This document shows positions 16,934 through 24,973 of a DNA stretch of 64,000 bases, one piece after another. Within the stretch, counting starts at the first letter, position 1, and every line of letters starts with the position of its first letter. Source of the DNA: an uncultured Oscillospiraceae bacterium (lineage in GTDB: Bacteria > Bacillota > Clostridia > Oscillospirales > Oscillospiraceae); the NCBI GenBank assembly GCA_934589065.1, contig CAKTNN010000003.1, positions 1-64,000 of the forward strand. Direction: 5' to 3'. The notes beneath the pieces are model-generated. The model searched no databases, was not told where the DNA came from, and was given only the letters and a program-made list of their open reading frames with translations. Position numbers and translations under genes: made by a program.

Positions 16934-17842
16934 ATGGTCGGTTCTATGGATCACTACTGGGTATTCTATCAGGTTGCCCGGTACAAAAACATCACCCAGG
17001 CCGCAGCCGCGCTCTATAGCAGCCAGCCCAATGTGACCCACACCATCCGGATCCTGGAAAGTCAGCTGGGCTGCACGCTGTTTGTCCGCTCCAATAAGGG
17101 CGTCAGTCTGACCCCGGAGGGGGAAACCCTCTATGCCCACGTTGCCCCGGCGATGGAGCATATCCGGCAGGCAGAGCGGGAGCTCCGGCTGGAAACCCAG
17201 CTGCAAATGGGCAGCGTATCCATTGGAGCCAGCGAGGTGGCGCTGCGGTGCCTGCTGCTGCCGGTGCTCCGGGAATTCCGGATGGCCTATCCCAATATTC
17301 AGGTGCGGGTCAGCAACCATTCCACTCCCCAGGCACTGCGGGCCCTGGAGGAGGGGACGGTAGACCTGGCTGTGGTGACTACCCCGGTGGAACTGGGAAA
17401 GGGAATCCGGCAGGAGAACCTGGAAACAATCCGGGAGGTGGCGGTGTGCAGTCCGGGACTGGGGCTCTTTCCCAAAAGACCCATTTCCCTTCAGGAGCTG
17501 TCGGCGTACCCCCTCATCAGCCTGGGCAGGGATACTATGACCTACCGACTGTATGATGGATGGTTTCGGCAGAACGGGCTGCCCTTCCACCCGGATATCG
17601 AGGCGGCAACCGCAGATCAGATACTGCCCATGGTGAAAAATGACCTGGGTATTGGCTTTGTTCCGGAGACTTTTTTGACGATGGAATCGGCAAACCTGCG
17701 CCCCATTCCCCTTACGGTGCCAACCCCGGAACGGGAAATCTGCCTGCTGTATAAGCCGGGCCGTCCCTTACGCCTTGCTGCCAGAAAATTTGTGGAGCTT
17801 CTGGAGGCCTCCAGCCGGGGAAGCACCCGGGCACAAACGTGA
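16934..17842 (+). CDS. LysR-family transcriptional regulator
   Basis: 302 residues. The N-terminal winged helix contains NITQAAAALYSSQPNVTHTI and the linker helix, and the rest is the periplasmic-binding-like effector domain (VRVSNHSTPQALRALEEGTV). ATG 16934 follows GGAGAAAGCACG. It is divergent from the kinase-like/MATE operon with overlapping promoters, the usual arrangement for a LysR protein controlling its neighbour. The inducing ligand is unknown. Confidence 0.92.
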   Translation: MVGSMDHYWVFYQVARYKNITQAAAALYSSQPNVTHTIRILESQLGCTLFVRSNKGVSLTPEGETLYAHVAPAMEHIRQAERELRLETQLQMGSVSIGASEVALRCLLLPVLREFRMAYPNIQVRVSNHSTPQALRALEEGTVDLAVVTTPVELGKGIRQENLETIREVAVCSPGLGLFPKRPISLQELSAYPLISLGRDTMTYRLYDGWFRQNGLPFHPDIEAATADQILPMVKNDLGIGFVPETFLTMESANLRPIPLTVPTPEREICLLYKPGRPLRLAARKFVELLEASSRGSTRAQT

Positions 17843-17871
17843 AAAAGCTCCGATGGAATTTGTTTTTCCCC

Positions 17872-17900
17872 TTGCGTTCCAGGGGGACGTAGTGTAAAAT
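17872..17900 (+). promoter_or_regulatory. Promoter of the LytTR-PAS gene
   Basis: TTGCGT (17872-17877), a 17-base spacer and TAAAAT (17895-17900), 24 bases before the ATG. AAAAAAGGAGG follows as ribosome site. Confidence 0.55.
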
Positions 17901-17923
17901 ACAGCAAAAAAGGAGGATGCATA

Positions 17924-18703
17924 ATGAAGACAAAGAAAATTATCTCTTTGCCCGAAGGGGGTATGCTGTCATCGGACGCTATCTTGTATATATCCATGAA
18001 TCGAAACTATGCCGCAATCCATATTTCCGGCGGACGGGTGCTGGAGGCGCGGGTGACCATGGCACAGCTGGAGGATATGCTGGGCCCTGGATTTGTGAAA
18101 ATTCACCGCAGCACGCTGGTTTCCGTGCGGGCCATCCATGATGTAACGGATACGGTGAACCTGTGCAATGGCGAAAAGCTGAATTATGTAAAATCCAAAA
18201 AGGGAGAAATCATCAAAACGGTGAAGCACTGGCAGCAAAAGCTGCTGGTACAGCTGCCGGAAGAGGATCTTCTGAATGGAAAGAGCTATCGGGAGCACTA
18301 CCGTGTGTTTGATGATATGCCCATTGCATTTGCGGATATCGAGATGATCTTCGATGAGCAGCGCAACGCGGTGGACTGGATTTTCCGCTACGGGAACCCG
18401 GCACTGGCAGTGCTGGAAAAGAAGCCTCTGGATAGCCTGGTAGGGGCTACCTTCAGCGGACTGTTTGCCAATATGGATGCCAAGTGGCTCCGGGTGTACG
18501 AGCGCTCCGCCCTGTTTGGCGAGACGCTGGAGATTATGGATTATTCCCCGGAAATCGATACCTATTTGAAGGTGATTTCCTTCCCCACCTTCCCGGGCCA
18601 CTGCGGCTGCTTCCTGTTTGATATCAGCATGATTCAGTTCTCCCGGAACTGCTCCGATGCGGAAAGAGCGCTGCTGCTGTATCTGGGGCAGATGGCAAAG
18701 TAA
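17924..18703 (+). CDS. LytTR DNA-binding domain joined to a PAS-like domain
   Basis: 259 residues. The first ~100 form a LytTR DNA-binding domain: residues such as ILYISMNRNYAAIHI, then FVKIHRSTLVSVRAI, match the conserved LytTR HRS motif. Residues ~120-250 resemble a PAS sensor fold (DMPIAFADIEMIFDEQRNAV, IFRYGNPALAVLEKKPLDSL). There is no receiver domain and no membrane segment. A one-protein regulator with LytTR first and a sensor second is unusual, since LytTR is normally C-terminal. It may sense a small molecule directly. No partner gene is evident; it has its own promoter and terminator. Confidence 0.8.
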   Translation: MKTKKIISLPEGGMLSSDAILYISMNRNYAAIHISGGRVLEARVTMAQLEDMLGPGFVKIHRSTLVSVRAIHDVTDTVNLCNGEKLNYVKSKKGEIIKTVKHWQQKLLVQLPEEDLLNGKSYREHYRVFDDMPIAFADIEMIFDEQRNAVDWIFRYGNPALAVLEKKPLDSLVGATFSGLFANMDAKWLRVYERSALFGETLEIMDYSPEIDTYLKVISFPTFPGHCGCFLFDISMIQFSRNCSDAERALLLYLGQMAK

Positions 18704-18725
18704 CAAAAATTTGTCTAAAAAACGG

Positions 18726-18765
18726 AAAATCCCCCGGATTTCTTTTGGAAACCCGGGGGATTTTT
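18726..18765 (+). terminator. Terminator of the LytTR-PAS gene
   Basis: TCCCCCGG (from 18730) pairs with CCGGGGGA (to 18760) over a ~15-base loop, followed by TTTTT. Confidence 0.8.
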
Positions 18766-18886
18766 GCGTCATCCGTTCCTGTGGAATGCTTAAATGCAAG
18801 GTGTATCCGCCGCCAGGCGGATTTCGCCCCATGGGGACTTCATCCACATTTGCGGATTTCACCCGTCTGAAAGGCGGATTTCACTG

Positions 18887-18918
18887 AAAAAAGCACTTGC
18901 TGACGCAAGTGCCTTTTT
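18887..18918 (-). terminator. Terminator of the recombinase remnant
   Basis: GCACTTGC (18893-18900), loop TGAC, GCAAGTGC (18905-18912), with TTTTTT following on the minus strand. The upstream stretch 18800-18885 has GCGGATTTC phrases seen beside serine recombinases in gut Firmicutes. Confidence 0.75.
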
Positions 18919-19310
18919 CATGGTGCAACAAGGCAATTCAAATCCGAACCGTTTTTGTTGCTGATAGCTTCCGGCAATTCCGCAAGGGTGATGGTTTTCG
19001 TGCCCTCCTTGTAGTTGAAGGTGATCACCATTTTATCATCGTACAGGAAAATCGCGTTGATGAAGGTGTCAATGAGCATCTAGCGGTGGCTTTTCTGCCG
19101 CACGTCCAGCTTGCGGAAGCGATGGAGCCAGAAGGTCATAAACTCGGCACTGACCTTGGGCTTCGCCAGCTTTTCGCAGGCAAGCCTGTTCTCAAGCTCG
19201 TCGCGGCGGTTTTCCAGTTCCTTCTGCGATCCTTTTGGCGGCGCATCAAAAGCAGCTCTTTGTCCGAACAAGCGCTTGAAAATTTCCGCATTGTCTGGTA
19301 AAATGACTGT
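18918..19310 (-). pseudogene. Remnant of a large serine recombinase (C-terminal end, interrupted)
   Basis: Read leftward from about 19310, the frame gives RAAFDAPPKGSQKELENRRD, then VSAEFMTFWLHRFRKLDV and a TAG stop (19080-19082). The same frame continues directly with MLIDTFINAIFLYDDKMVIT and FNYKEGTKTITLADL, ending at TGA 18918-18920. These are the coiled-coil and end of TnpX/TndX-type recombinases, where the stop position normally holds Lys or Arg (SHRKMLIDTF). The catalytic resolvase and recombinase domains are missing. A mobile element has therefore decayed here by deletion plus one nonsense change. Confidence 0.8.
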
Positions 19311-19452
19311 GTATAAGGATTCACACCGGCAGAAAGTGGCGAAGGCTCATGGGTTTTGTGGGCGGGGCGCGCCTTTTGATATGCTTTCACAGCTACACCT
19401 ACTAAAAAGGAATCGAGGCAATCAACCAGAACAAAGAAGGAGGCTTTTGCAC

Positions 19453-21465
19453 ATGAAGGGGAAGAAAATCGTATCAACGCTCCTTGCGCTGTTGCTTCTC
19501 GCCAACCTGCCCGTGTCGGCGCTGGCGGCGGAGTGGGACATCGGTAACGGCGACATCACCGTAAACGCCGGAAGCGGCGGGCAGACGGTCACCCAGGGCT
19601 CGCAGGTCGATGTTCCGGACAGCGCGCCCGTCATTACGGGAAGCTCCACGGAAAACACCCTCACCATCAACGCGGAGAAGGATCAGACCGCAAGCGTCAC
19701 CCTCTCCGGCGCAAACATCGACGGGAGCAACACGGTCAAGGCCGCCGTTTCCACCACCGGCGAGGGCAATGTCAGCATTGAGCTGGACGGCGACAACACG
19801 CTCAAGAGCGGTAAGGGTCATGCCGGCCTTGAAAAGAACAACGGCGGCAAGCTGACCATTGCAGACGAGGACAAAAACGGCAAGCTGACCGCCGAGGGCG
19901 GCAAGTACGGCGCGGGCATAGGCGGTGGAAACAAAGGCAATGGAGATAACATCGCCATCACCGGCGGCGAGGTCGAGGCCACGGGCGGTTACGGCGGCGC
20001 GGGCATAGGCGGCGGAAATAAAGGGGACGGCAAGGATATAGCCATTTCCGGCGATGCGAAGGTCGATGCGCAGGGCGGCGACCAAAGCGGCGCAGGAATC
20101 GGCGGCGGGAAAGAAGGCGCAGGCAGCGGCATAGCCATCTCCGGCGGCGAGGTCAAGGCCACCGGCGGCGATTTCGGCGCAGGCATAGGCGGCGGAGAAA
20201 ACGGCGACGGCAGCGACATCACCATCTCCGGCGATGCGCGTGTCAATGCGCAGGGCGGCGACGGCGGCGCAGGAATCGGCGGCGGATATGAAGGCGACGG
20301 CAAGGACATCGAGATCACCGGCGGCAATGTCGAGGCCACAGGTGGCAGACAGGCCGCAGGCATAGGCGGCGGCTGGTATAAATCCGGCAGCGGCATCACC
20401 ATTTCCGCCGGCGAGGTCACAGCCACAGGCGGCGAGGACGGCGCAGGAATAGGCGGCGGAAACCGCGGCAACGGCAGCGGCATCACCATATCCGGCGGCG
20501 AGGTCATTGCGTCCAGCAAAAATGCCGGTGCGGGCATAGGCGGTGGGGATGAAGGAAACGGCGAAGATATCACCATCACCGGCGGCGAGGTCAAGGCGTC
20601 AAGCGAAAATGTCGGCGCGGGAATAGGCGGCGGATATAAAGGAGACGGCAAGCGCATCAAAATCACTGGCGGTATCGTAGACGCCGCGAGCAACATAGGC
20701 GGCGCCGGAATAGGCGGCGGTGCCGGAAGTCTCAACGAAAATAACGGAAACGGCGAAGATATAACCATCTCCGGCGGCGAGGTAACCGCCAAGAGCAGCA
20801 AGAACGGCGCGGGCATCGGCGGCGGTATGTGGGGCAAAGGAAAAGACATCACCGTTTCCGGCGATGCGCAGCTGAAGGTGCAGGGCGGCGTTGGAGACTA
20901 TTTTGACGGACCGGGCGCAGGCATAGGCGACGGCGGCAGCCGCCCCAAAGGAAGCACGGGCGGCAGCCCGATACCCGGCGCAGAGGTCGGGCCGGACACC
21001 TCCGGCCTGACGACGAACGGAAGCATAGAGTATTACGCCCCCGGCGCGGACATGGAAAAGGATAAGCCGACAAGCACCACGGTTGGAGCGTCTTCCCAGC
21101 CGGAGAAGCCCACCGATCCGGGCACAGAGCGTGGCGCGGATGCGCCCCTCTACCGGGTGACCGATCAGGACGGCAAGGACATTGCCCACAAGGCTGAGCG
21201 CAAGGACGGCGTGCTGACCGTCACGGTCGATGCTGACTTCGCCATCCTCACGGGCAAGCTCAGCAGCATCGACACTCTCAAGCGTCAGGGCATTGAAAAG
21301 ATCGTGTTTGTCACGAACAAGGCAGCCTCGACCTTCCAGGCCGCCGATCTTCTGGAAAAGGGAGCAAGCAGCGACGAGTACAGGCTCACCCATGACGGCA
21401 CGACCGTCACCTTTGTCGTGAGCGAGAAGAAAACCGACGTAAGCGGCATTCTCATCCAGCCGTAA
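19453..21465 (+). CDS. Secreted repeat protein with ~12 GAGIGGG repeats
   Basis: 670 residues from ATG 19453 (GGAGG 10 bases before); the frame extends upstream through the recombinase scar but the signal peptide KKIVSTLLALLLLANLPVSA fixes the start. Residues ~90-150 precede a tandem array of ~28-30-residue units from ~153 to ~500. Each unit runs like GAGIGGG-x(5)-G-x-ITISGGEV-x-A-x-GG, as in carbohydrate-binding-like or beta-helix surface proteins. A C-terminal domain (DGVLTVTVDADFAILTGKL...) follows. No LPxTG signal or final membrane helix is present, so it is probably released or held non-covalently. It may be cargo of the decayed mobile element beside it. Ligand unknown. Confidence 0.85.
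   Translation: MKGKKIVSTLLALLLLANLPVSALAAEWDIGNGDITVNAGSGGQTVTQGSQVDVPDSAPVITGSSTENTLTINAEKDQTASVTLSGANIDGSNTVKAAVSTTGEGNVSIELDGDNTLKSGKGHAGLEKNNGGKLTIADEDKNGKLTAEGGKYGAGIGGGNKGNGDNIAITGGEVEATGGYGGAGIGGGNKGDGKDIAISGDAKVDAQGGDQSGAGIGGGKEGAGSGIAISGGEVKATGGDFGAGIGGGENGDGSDITISGDARVNAQGGDGGAGIGGGYEGDGKDIEITGGNVEATGGRQAAGIGGGWYKSGSGITISAGEVTATGGEDGAGIGGGNRGNGSGITISGGEVIASSKNAGAGIGGGDEGNGEDITITGGEVKASSENVGAGIGGGYKGDGKRIKITGGIVDAASNIGGAGIGGGAGSLNENNGNGEDITISGGEVTAKSSKNGAGIGGGMWGKGKDITVSGDAQLKVQGGVGDYFDGPGAGIGDGGSRPKGSTGGSPIPGAEVGPDTSGLTTNGSIEYYAPGADMEKDKPTSTTVGASSQPEKPTDPGTERGADAPLYRVTDQDGKDIAHKAERKDGVLTVTVDADFAILTGKLSSIDTLKRQGIEKIVFVTNKAASTFQAADLLEKGASSDEYRLTHDGTTVTFVVSEKKTDVSGILIQP
19912..20940 (+). 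repeat. Coding tandem repeat array (about 84-90 bp units)
   Basis: Eleven units with GAGIGGG or AAGIGGG, and a degenerate twelfth (GAGIGDG), lie in tandem within the secreted repeat protein. DNA copies share phrases such as GGCATAGGCGGCGG. Units alternate between ITGGEVEATGG and ISGDAKVDAQGG types in the first half, which suggests earlier duplication of a two-unit block. Confidence 0.85.
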
Positions 21466-21487
21466 ACGGAATCTCACAATCCATATG

Positions 21488-21519
21488 GGCGGGCAGGCAC
21501 AGTCTGTGCTTGCCCGCCT
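21488..21519. terminator. Possible terminator after the repeat protein
   Basis: GGCGGGCAGGCACA, loop GTC and TGTGCTTGCCCGCC pair with one mismatch. The T-run after it is weak (TTGTCTG). Confidence 0.5.
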
Positions 21520-21604
21520 TGTCTGCCGAAAAGCGACAGGGAAAGAAAAGAAATAATCCGAACCCATCTCCAACAAGGAAGATTTGGTTCGGATTATACT
21601 GGTT

Positions 21605-21687
21605 TGGTGCGGGCAACAGGACTCGAACCTGCACGCTTGCGCAGTGGAACCTAAATCCACCGAGTCTACCAATTCCACCATGCCCGC
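21605..21687 (-). tRNA. tRNA-Leu (anticodon UAG)
   Basis: On the minus strand the acceptor arm GCGGGCA (from 21687) pairs with TGCCCGC near the 3' end. The anticodon stem GTGGA/TCCAC holds loop TTTAGGT, giving anticodon TAG (read CUA). A long variable arm (class II, CTGCGCAAGCGTGCAG region) and the T-loop GGTTCGAGTCC are clear. The 3' CCA is encoded (21605-21607). Confidence 0.95.
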
Positions 21688-21787
21688 GTATAGAAGAAAA
21701 CCGCCTGATTTCTCTCAAGACGGACGCATAAAGGGCGGGGCAGCCGCTCGCAATGCGACTTTAGTCTATCATGAGGAAGGGGGTTTG

Positions 21788-22957
21788 TCAATGAAAATAG
21801 GTGCGGCTTTTTTCGTTTTGCTTTTTCCGGCGCTTGTTGCGGTACAGCGCCTGATCTGCCGATTCAATAAGCTCCGGGATGGAAAGGGCGGGATCGTAGT
21901 AGGCAAGACCAATGCTGATTTCTACGGTGAAGGGCTTGCCAGAGCGCTGATTGTAGTGTGCCAGGGTATCCGCCAGCTCCTGACGGAAGTGGGCAACGTC
22001 CTCTTCATCCCGGGCTTCCAGAATGACAAAGAACTCGTCACCGCCAAAGCGGGAAATCAGCCCTTTGAAGTGAGAGCCCACCTGCTTAAGCACCTCCGCC
22101 AGCATTATAAGGGCGGCGTCTCCTTCCAGGTGACCGTAGCGGTCGTTGATCTGCTTGAAATCGTTGATATCAATCATGAAAAGGACAAGCTTCTTGTCGC
22201 TGCCGGACTTCTGGTTCCGGACGCACTTGTCCAGATGCTGAATCATTTTTGTCCGGTTGTTAATCTGAGTCAGGGGGTCAATGGTGATTTTTGCCTGCTG
22301 GAGATTTACGAAAATCTGCACACAGGCCAGGGTAACACCCAGGCATATCACGGAAATGCCCGTATAGAAGGCCTGAATCACACCGGCAATCAGGGGAAAT
22401 ATCACAAAAGAGGCAATCGCCATATATTCCGAACGCCGGGCATAGTTATCCTTGTTGAAAAGTCCGCAGAAGGAACGCACCCCAAAGACCAACAGGTAGC
22501 CGTAGGAGAGCACCAGAAGCAGTGGATACATGGGGCCCTTCGTATAGCGCCCGGTGGAATCAATATAGAAATAGAATTTTCCCCACAGGCTCAGAGGAAT
22601 GGTAACCAACAGAATCAGCAGGGGAAGGGAATTGAGGAGCCACTTTTTGCGGTCGTGAAACCAGCTGCCGCCAAACTCACTTTCGATGTACAAAAAGCCA
22701 AAAAAGCTAACCGCTGCAGCGCAGTAGAAGAACAGCACATTCATCACCCCAACGACCCAGGGGGCGGGGGAAAATACACGGTTTTCCTGCAAACCGCAAA
22801 GCAAATCCATCAGGGTGTATGCAATGATGCTGATGAGCAGATTGCGGAAGCACTGGGCGCTGGGGCGGTTATCCAGGGTTTGGCAGTGGCACCTGAGAAG
22901 AATCAGAATGACCAGAATGGAAAACGTATTGTTTTCCAGATAGGAAAGGGCGTACAT
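21788..22957 (-). CDS. Membrane-bound diguanylate cyclase (GGDEF)
   Basis: 389 residues. The N-terminal ~210 residues carry six or seven hydrophobic segments (for example NTFSILVILILLRCH, PLLILLVTIPLSLWG, FVIFPLIAGVIQAFY), a membrane sensor without known family. The C-terminal GGDEF domain starts at DPLTQINNRTKM and has an intact active motif RFGGDEFF at ~302-308. It should make cyclic di-GMP from GTP. No inhibitory RxxD is obvious. The gene has a minus-strand TGATATAAT extended -10 at 22989-22994 and stands alone between tRNA-Leu and the sugar transferase. Confidence 0.9.
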   Translation of the reverse strand: MYALSYLENNTFSILVILILLRCHCQTLDNRPSAQCFRNLLISIIAYTLMDLLCGLQENRVFSPAPWVVGVMNVLFFYCAAAVSFFGFLYIESEFGGSWFHDRKKWLLNSLPLLILLVTIPLSLWGKFYFYIDSTGRYTKGPMYPLLLVLSYGYLLVFGVRSFCGLFNKDNYARRSEYMAIASFVIFPLIAGVIQAFYTGISVICLGVTLACVQIFVNLQQAKITIDPLTQINNRTKMIQHLDKCVRNQKSGSDKKLVLFMIDINDFKQINDRYGHLEGDAALIMLAEVLKQVGSHFKGLISRFGGDEFFVILEARDEEDVAHFRQELADTLAHYNQRSGKPFTVEISIGLAYYDPALSIPELIESADQALYRNKRRKKQNEKSRTYFH

Positions 22958-23153
22958 TGGATGTCCCTCCTTTTATGTGATTAATGCTATTATATCATGG
23001 TCTATCTGGGAAAGAAATGGAAATAGTGCATAGAATTTCCGGGGGAATGTTGTCCAAAATCATTTTTATTGCCCGCTGCCCTGCGTTTCCGGAAAACCGC
23101 TGGGGGAAAAAGAGCCATGGGGACGCCCTCGGCGGGGAAAACGCACAATTTGC

Positions 23154-23181
23154 TTGCCAAAGAAAGAAAAATGTATATAAT
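23154..23181 (+). promoter_or_regulatory. Promoter of the sugar transferase gene
   Basis: TTGCCA (23154-23159), a 16-base spacer and TATAAT (23176-23181). A hairpin CGCTTCCGG-TTTT-CCGGAAGCG (23208-23229) follows in the leader, close to the ribosome site. Confidence 0.6.
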
Positions 23182-23245
23182 GGGATTTGAAAACAAGGAA
23201 TGATTTCCGCTTCCGGTTTTCCGGAAGCGATTATGGAGAAAAGAA

Positions 23246-24625
23246 ATGATCAATAGTCAACAAAAGCGTCAGGCGCTGAAAACCCTTCTGGGAATGGTGC
23301 AGACCGTGGCAAACGGAGGACTGTTTGCCCTGATGTGGTATGCATTTTATAAAAAGAAGATGTATATTTTTCCCTTTTTTGCAAAGGGAGACATTATCGT
23401 CATCCTCCTGTATACGGCAATCTATCTGATCTTTGCCCGGCTGTACGGCGGCTTTGATATTACCTTCCATTCCACCGGGGAGCTTACCTATTCCCACACG
23501 GTGGCGGCGGTGCTCAGCTGCGGAATTATGTATCTCGTTACGGCGCTGCTGATGCGGGCGGTGCCCAGCGTGCTGCCCATGCTGGGGATGGTGACAGCTT
23601 CGATTCTCCTGGGGTGGCTGTGGGCCTTTGCTTCCAGACGCCTGACGGGGAAGCTGCTGGCGGCCCGGCCCATGCTGCTGATCTATGACAATGCGGAGGC
23701 CAGGGAAGACGGAGAGGCGATTATTCGCAGTCTGCCCAGCGTATTCCGCCTGGTGGACTCCGTATCCACCAAGGAAGGGGCGGAAAAGCTGTACCGTATG
23801 ATGGAGGAAAAGAAAATCCGGGCGGTGATGCTCTGCGGTATTCCCTCCAGCCTGAGAAACGATCTGGTGAAATACTGCATCGATCACAACGTGGAGAGCT
23901 ATGTCCGGCCCAATATCGGCGATTTCCTGATTAAGGGCGCGCAGTCCTTGCAGCTGGACAATCTTCCGGTGCTTCTTTGCCATCGCAGCAGCCCTTCTAT
24001 ATGGTATCTGGCGGTGAAGCGCCTGGCAGATATCCTTCTGAGCCTGGCGGCGCTGGTGCTGTTCAGCCCCATTATGCTGATAACGGCGATTCTCATTAAG
24101 GCATACGACCATGGCCCGGTGCTCTATAAGCAGGTGCGCCTGACCAAGGACCGGAAGGAATTCTATGTATACAAGTTCCGCAGTATGAAGGTGGATGCGG
24201 AAAAGGACGGCGTGGCCCGTCTGGCCCAGACCAACGATGACCGCATTACTCCGGTGGGGAAGGTCATCCGGATGCTGCGCATCGATGAAATGCCCCAGCT
24301 GTTCTGCATTCTCCGGGGAGACATGACCATTGTAGGCCCTCGCCCGGAGCGCCCCCAGATTGCGGAGCAGTACGAGAAGGAAATGCCGGAGTTTGCTCTT
24401 CGTCTGCAGGCAAAGGCGGGCCTTACCGGGCTTGCCCAGGTCTACGGCAAATACAACACCACGCCCTACAACAAGCTGCAAATGGATTTGCAGTATATCG
24501 GCTCCATGGGGATTGTGACGGATTTGAAGATCATCTTCGCAACCGTGAAAATCCTGTTTATGCCGGAATCCACCGAGGGCGTGGCCCAGGGCCAGGTAAC
24601 GGCAGAAAAAAAGGAAGACAAGTAA
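23246..24625 (+). CDS. Undecaprenyl-phosphate sugar phosphotransferase (initiating exopolysaccharide enzyme)
   Basis: 459 residues. Four or five N-terminal membrane segments (to ~residue 130) are followed by a nucleotide-binding-like middle and a bacterial sugar transferase domain from ~257. The latter has KRLADILLSLAALVLFSPIM, YKFRSMK, RIDEMPQLFCILRGDMTIVG and GPRPERP. Such enzymes move a sugar-1-phosphate onto the lipid carrier at the membrane, starting a surface glycan. No glycosyltransferases, flippase or polymerase genes are nearby, so it is an orphan here. Confidence 0.9.
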   Translation: MINSQQKRQALKTLLGMVQTVANGGLFALMWYAFYKKKMYIFPFFAKGDIIVILLYTAIYLIFARLYGGFDITFHSTGELTYSHTVAAVLSCGIMYLVTALLMRAVPSVLPMLGMVTASILLGWLWAFASRRLTGKLLAARPMLLIYDNAEAREDGEAIIRSLPSVFRLVDSVSTKEGAEKLYRMMEEKKIRAVMLCGIPSSLRNDLVKYCIDHNVESYVRPNIGDFLIKGAQSLQLDNLPVLLCHRSSPSIWYLAVKRLADILLSLAALVLFSPIMLITAILIKAYDHGPVLYKQVRLTKDRKEFYVYKFRSMKVDAEKDGVARLAQTNDDRITPVGKVIRMLRIDEMPQLFCILRGDMTIVGPRPERPQIAEQYEKEMPEFALRLQAKAGLTGLAQVYGKYNTTPYNKLQMDLQYIGSMGIVTDLKIIFATVKILFMPESTEGVAQGQVTAEKKEDK

Positions 24626-24639
24626 GATACCCATAACCA

Positions 24640-24705
24640 CCCGGACACGGCGTTCCGCAGCTTCTTTCAGAAGAAAGAGGACGGAGCGTGTCCGGGCTGT
24701 TTTTC
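24640..24705 (+). terminator. Terminator of the sugar transferase gene
   Basis: CCCGGACACG (from 24640) pairs with CGTGTCCGGG (ending 24696), with inner pairing CTTCTTTC/GAAAGA, followed by CTGTTTTTC. Confidence 0.75.
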
Positions 24706-24870
24706 GCATTTTTTGCCATGGATCGCCTTCTGCCCTTTGGGGCCGGGCAGAAGCTGCCAAAACAGGGAAAATTGTGCAAAATGTATCGATATAAATAGAG
24801 GGAATTGTAGGAAATAGGCAAAATATACGAAAAAATAGGTTGCCTTGGCAACAAAAACGCGAAAAGGGAG

Positions 24871-24899
24871 TTGATATTATCTTTCGGATAAACTAGAAT
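24871..24899 (+). promoter_or_regulatory. Promoter of the rnf operon
   Basis: TTGATA (24871-24876), a 17-base spacer and TAGAAT (24894-24899). The ~70-base leader contains a hairpin GACTCT...AGAGTC (about 24918-24940). An upstream palindrome GTTGCC-TT-GGCAAC (about 24839-24852) might be an operator. The rest of the 24626-24973 gap is AT-rich and shows no gene. Confidence 0.6.
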
Positions 24900-24973
24900 A
24901 GAAACGTCAATTCTGGGACTCTGCCGACATGGGAGAGTCGAAGGAAATTTAAAGGTATTAAGGAGAGGTGTAC

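Noticed and set aside
21605-21687. tRNA-Leu as proven attachment site
   Set aside because: No duplicated tRNA end was found near the recombinase remnant, so integration here is only a possibility.
22984-23190. 68-codon ORF upstream of the sugar transferase
   Set aside because: No ribosome site, it crosses the likely promoter, and the product resembles no protein family.
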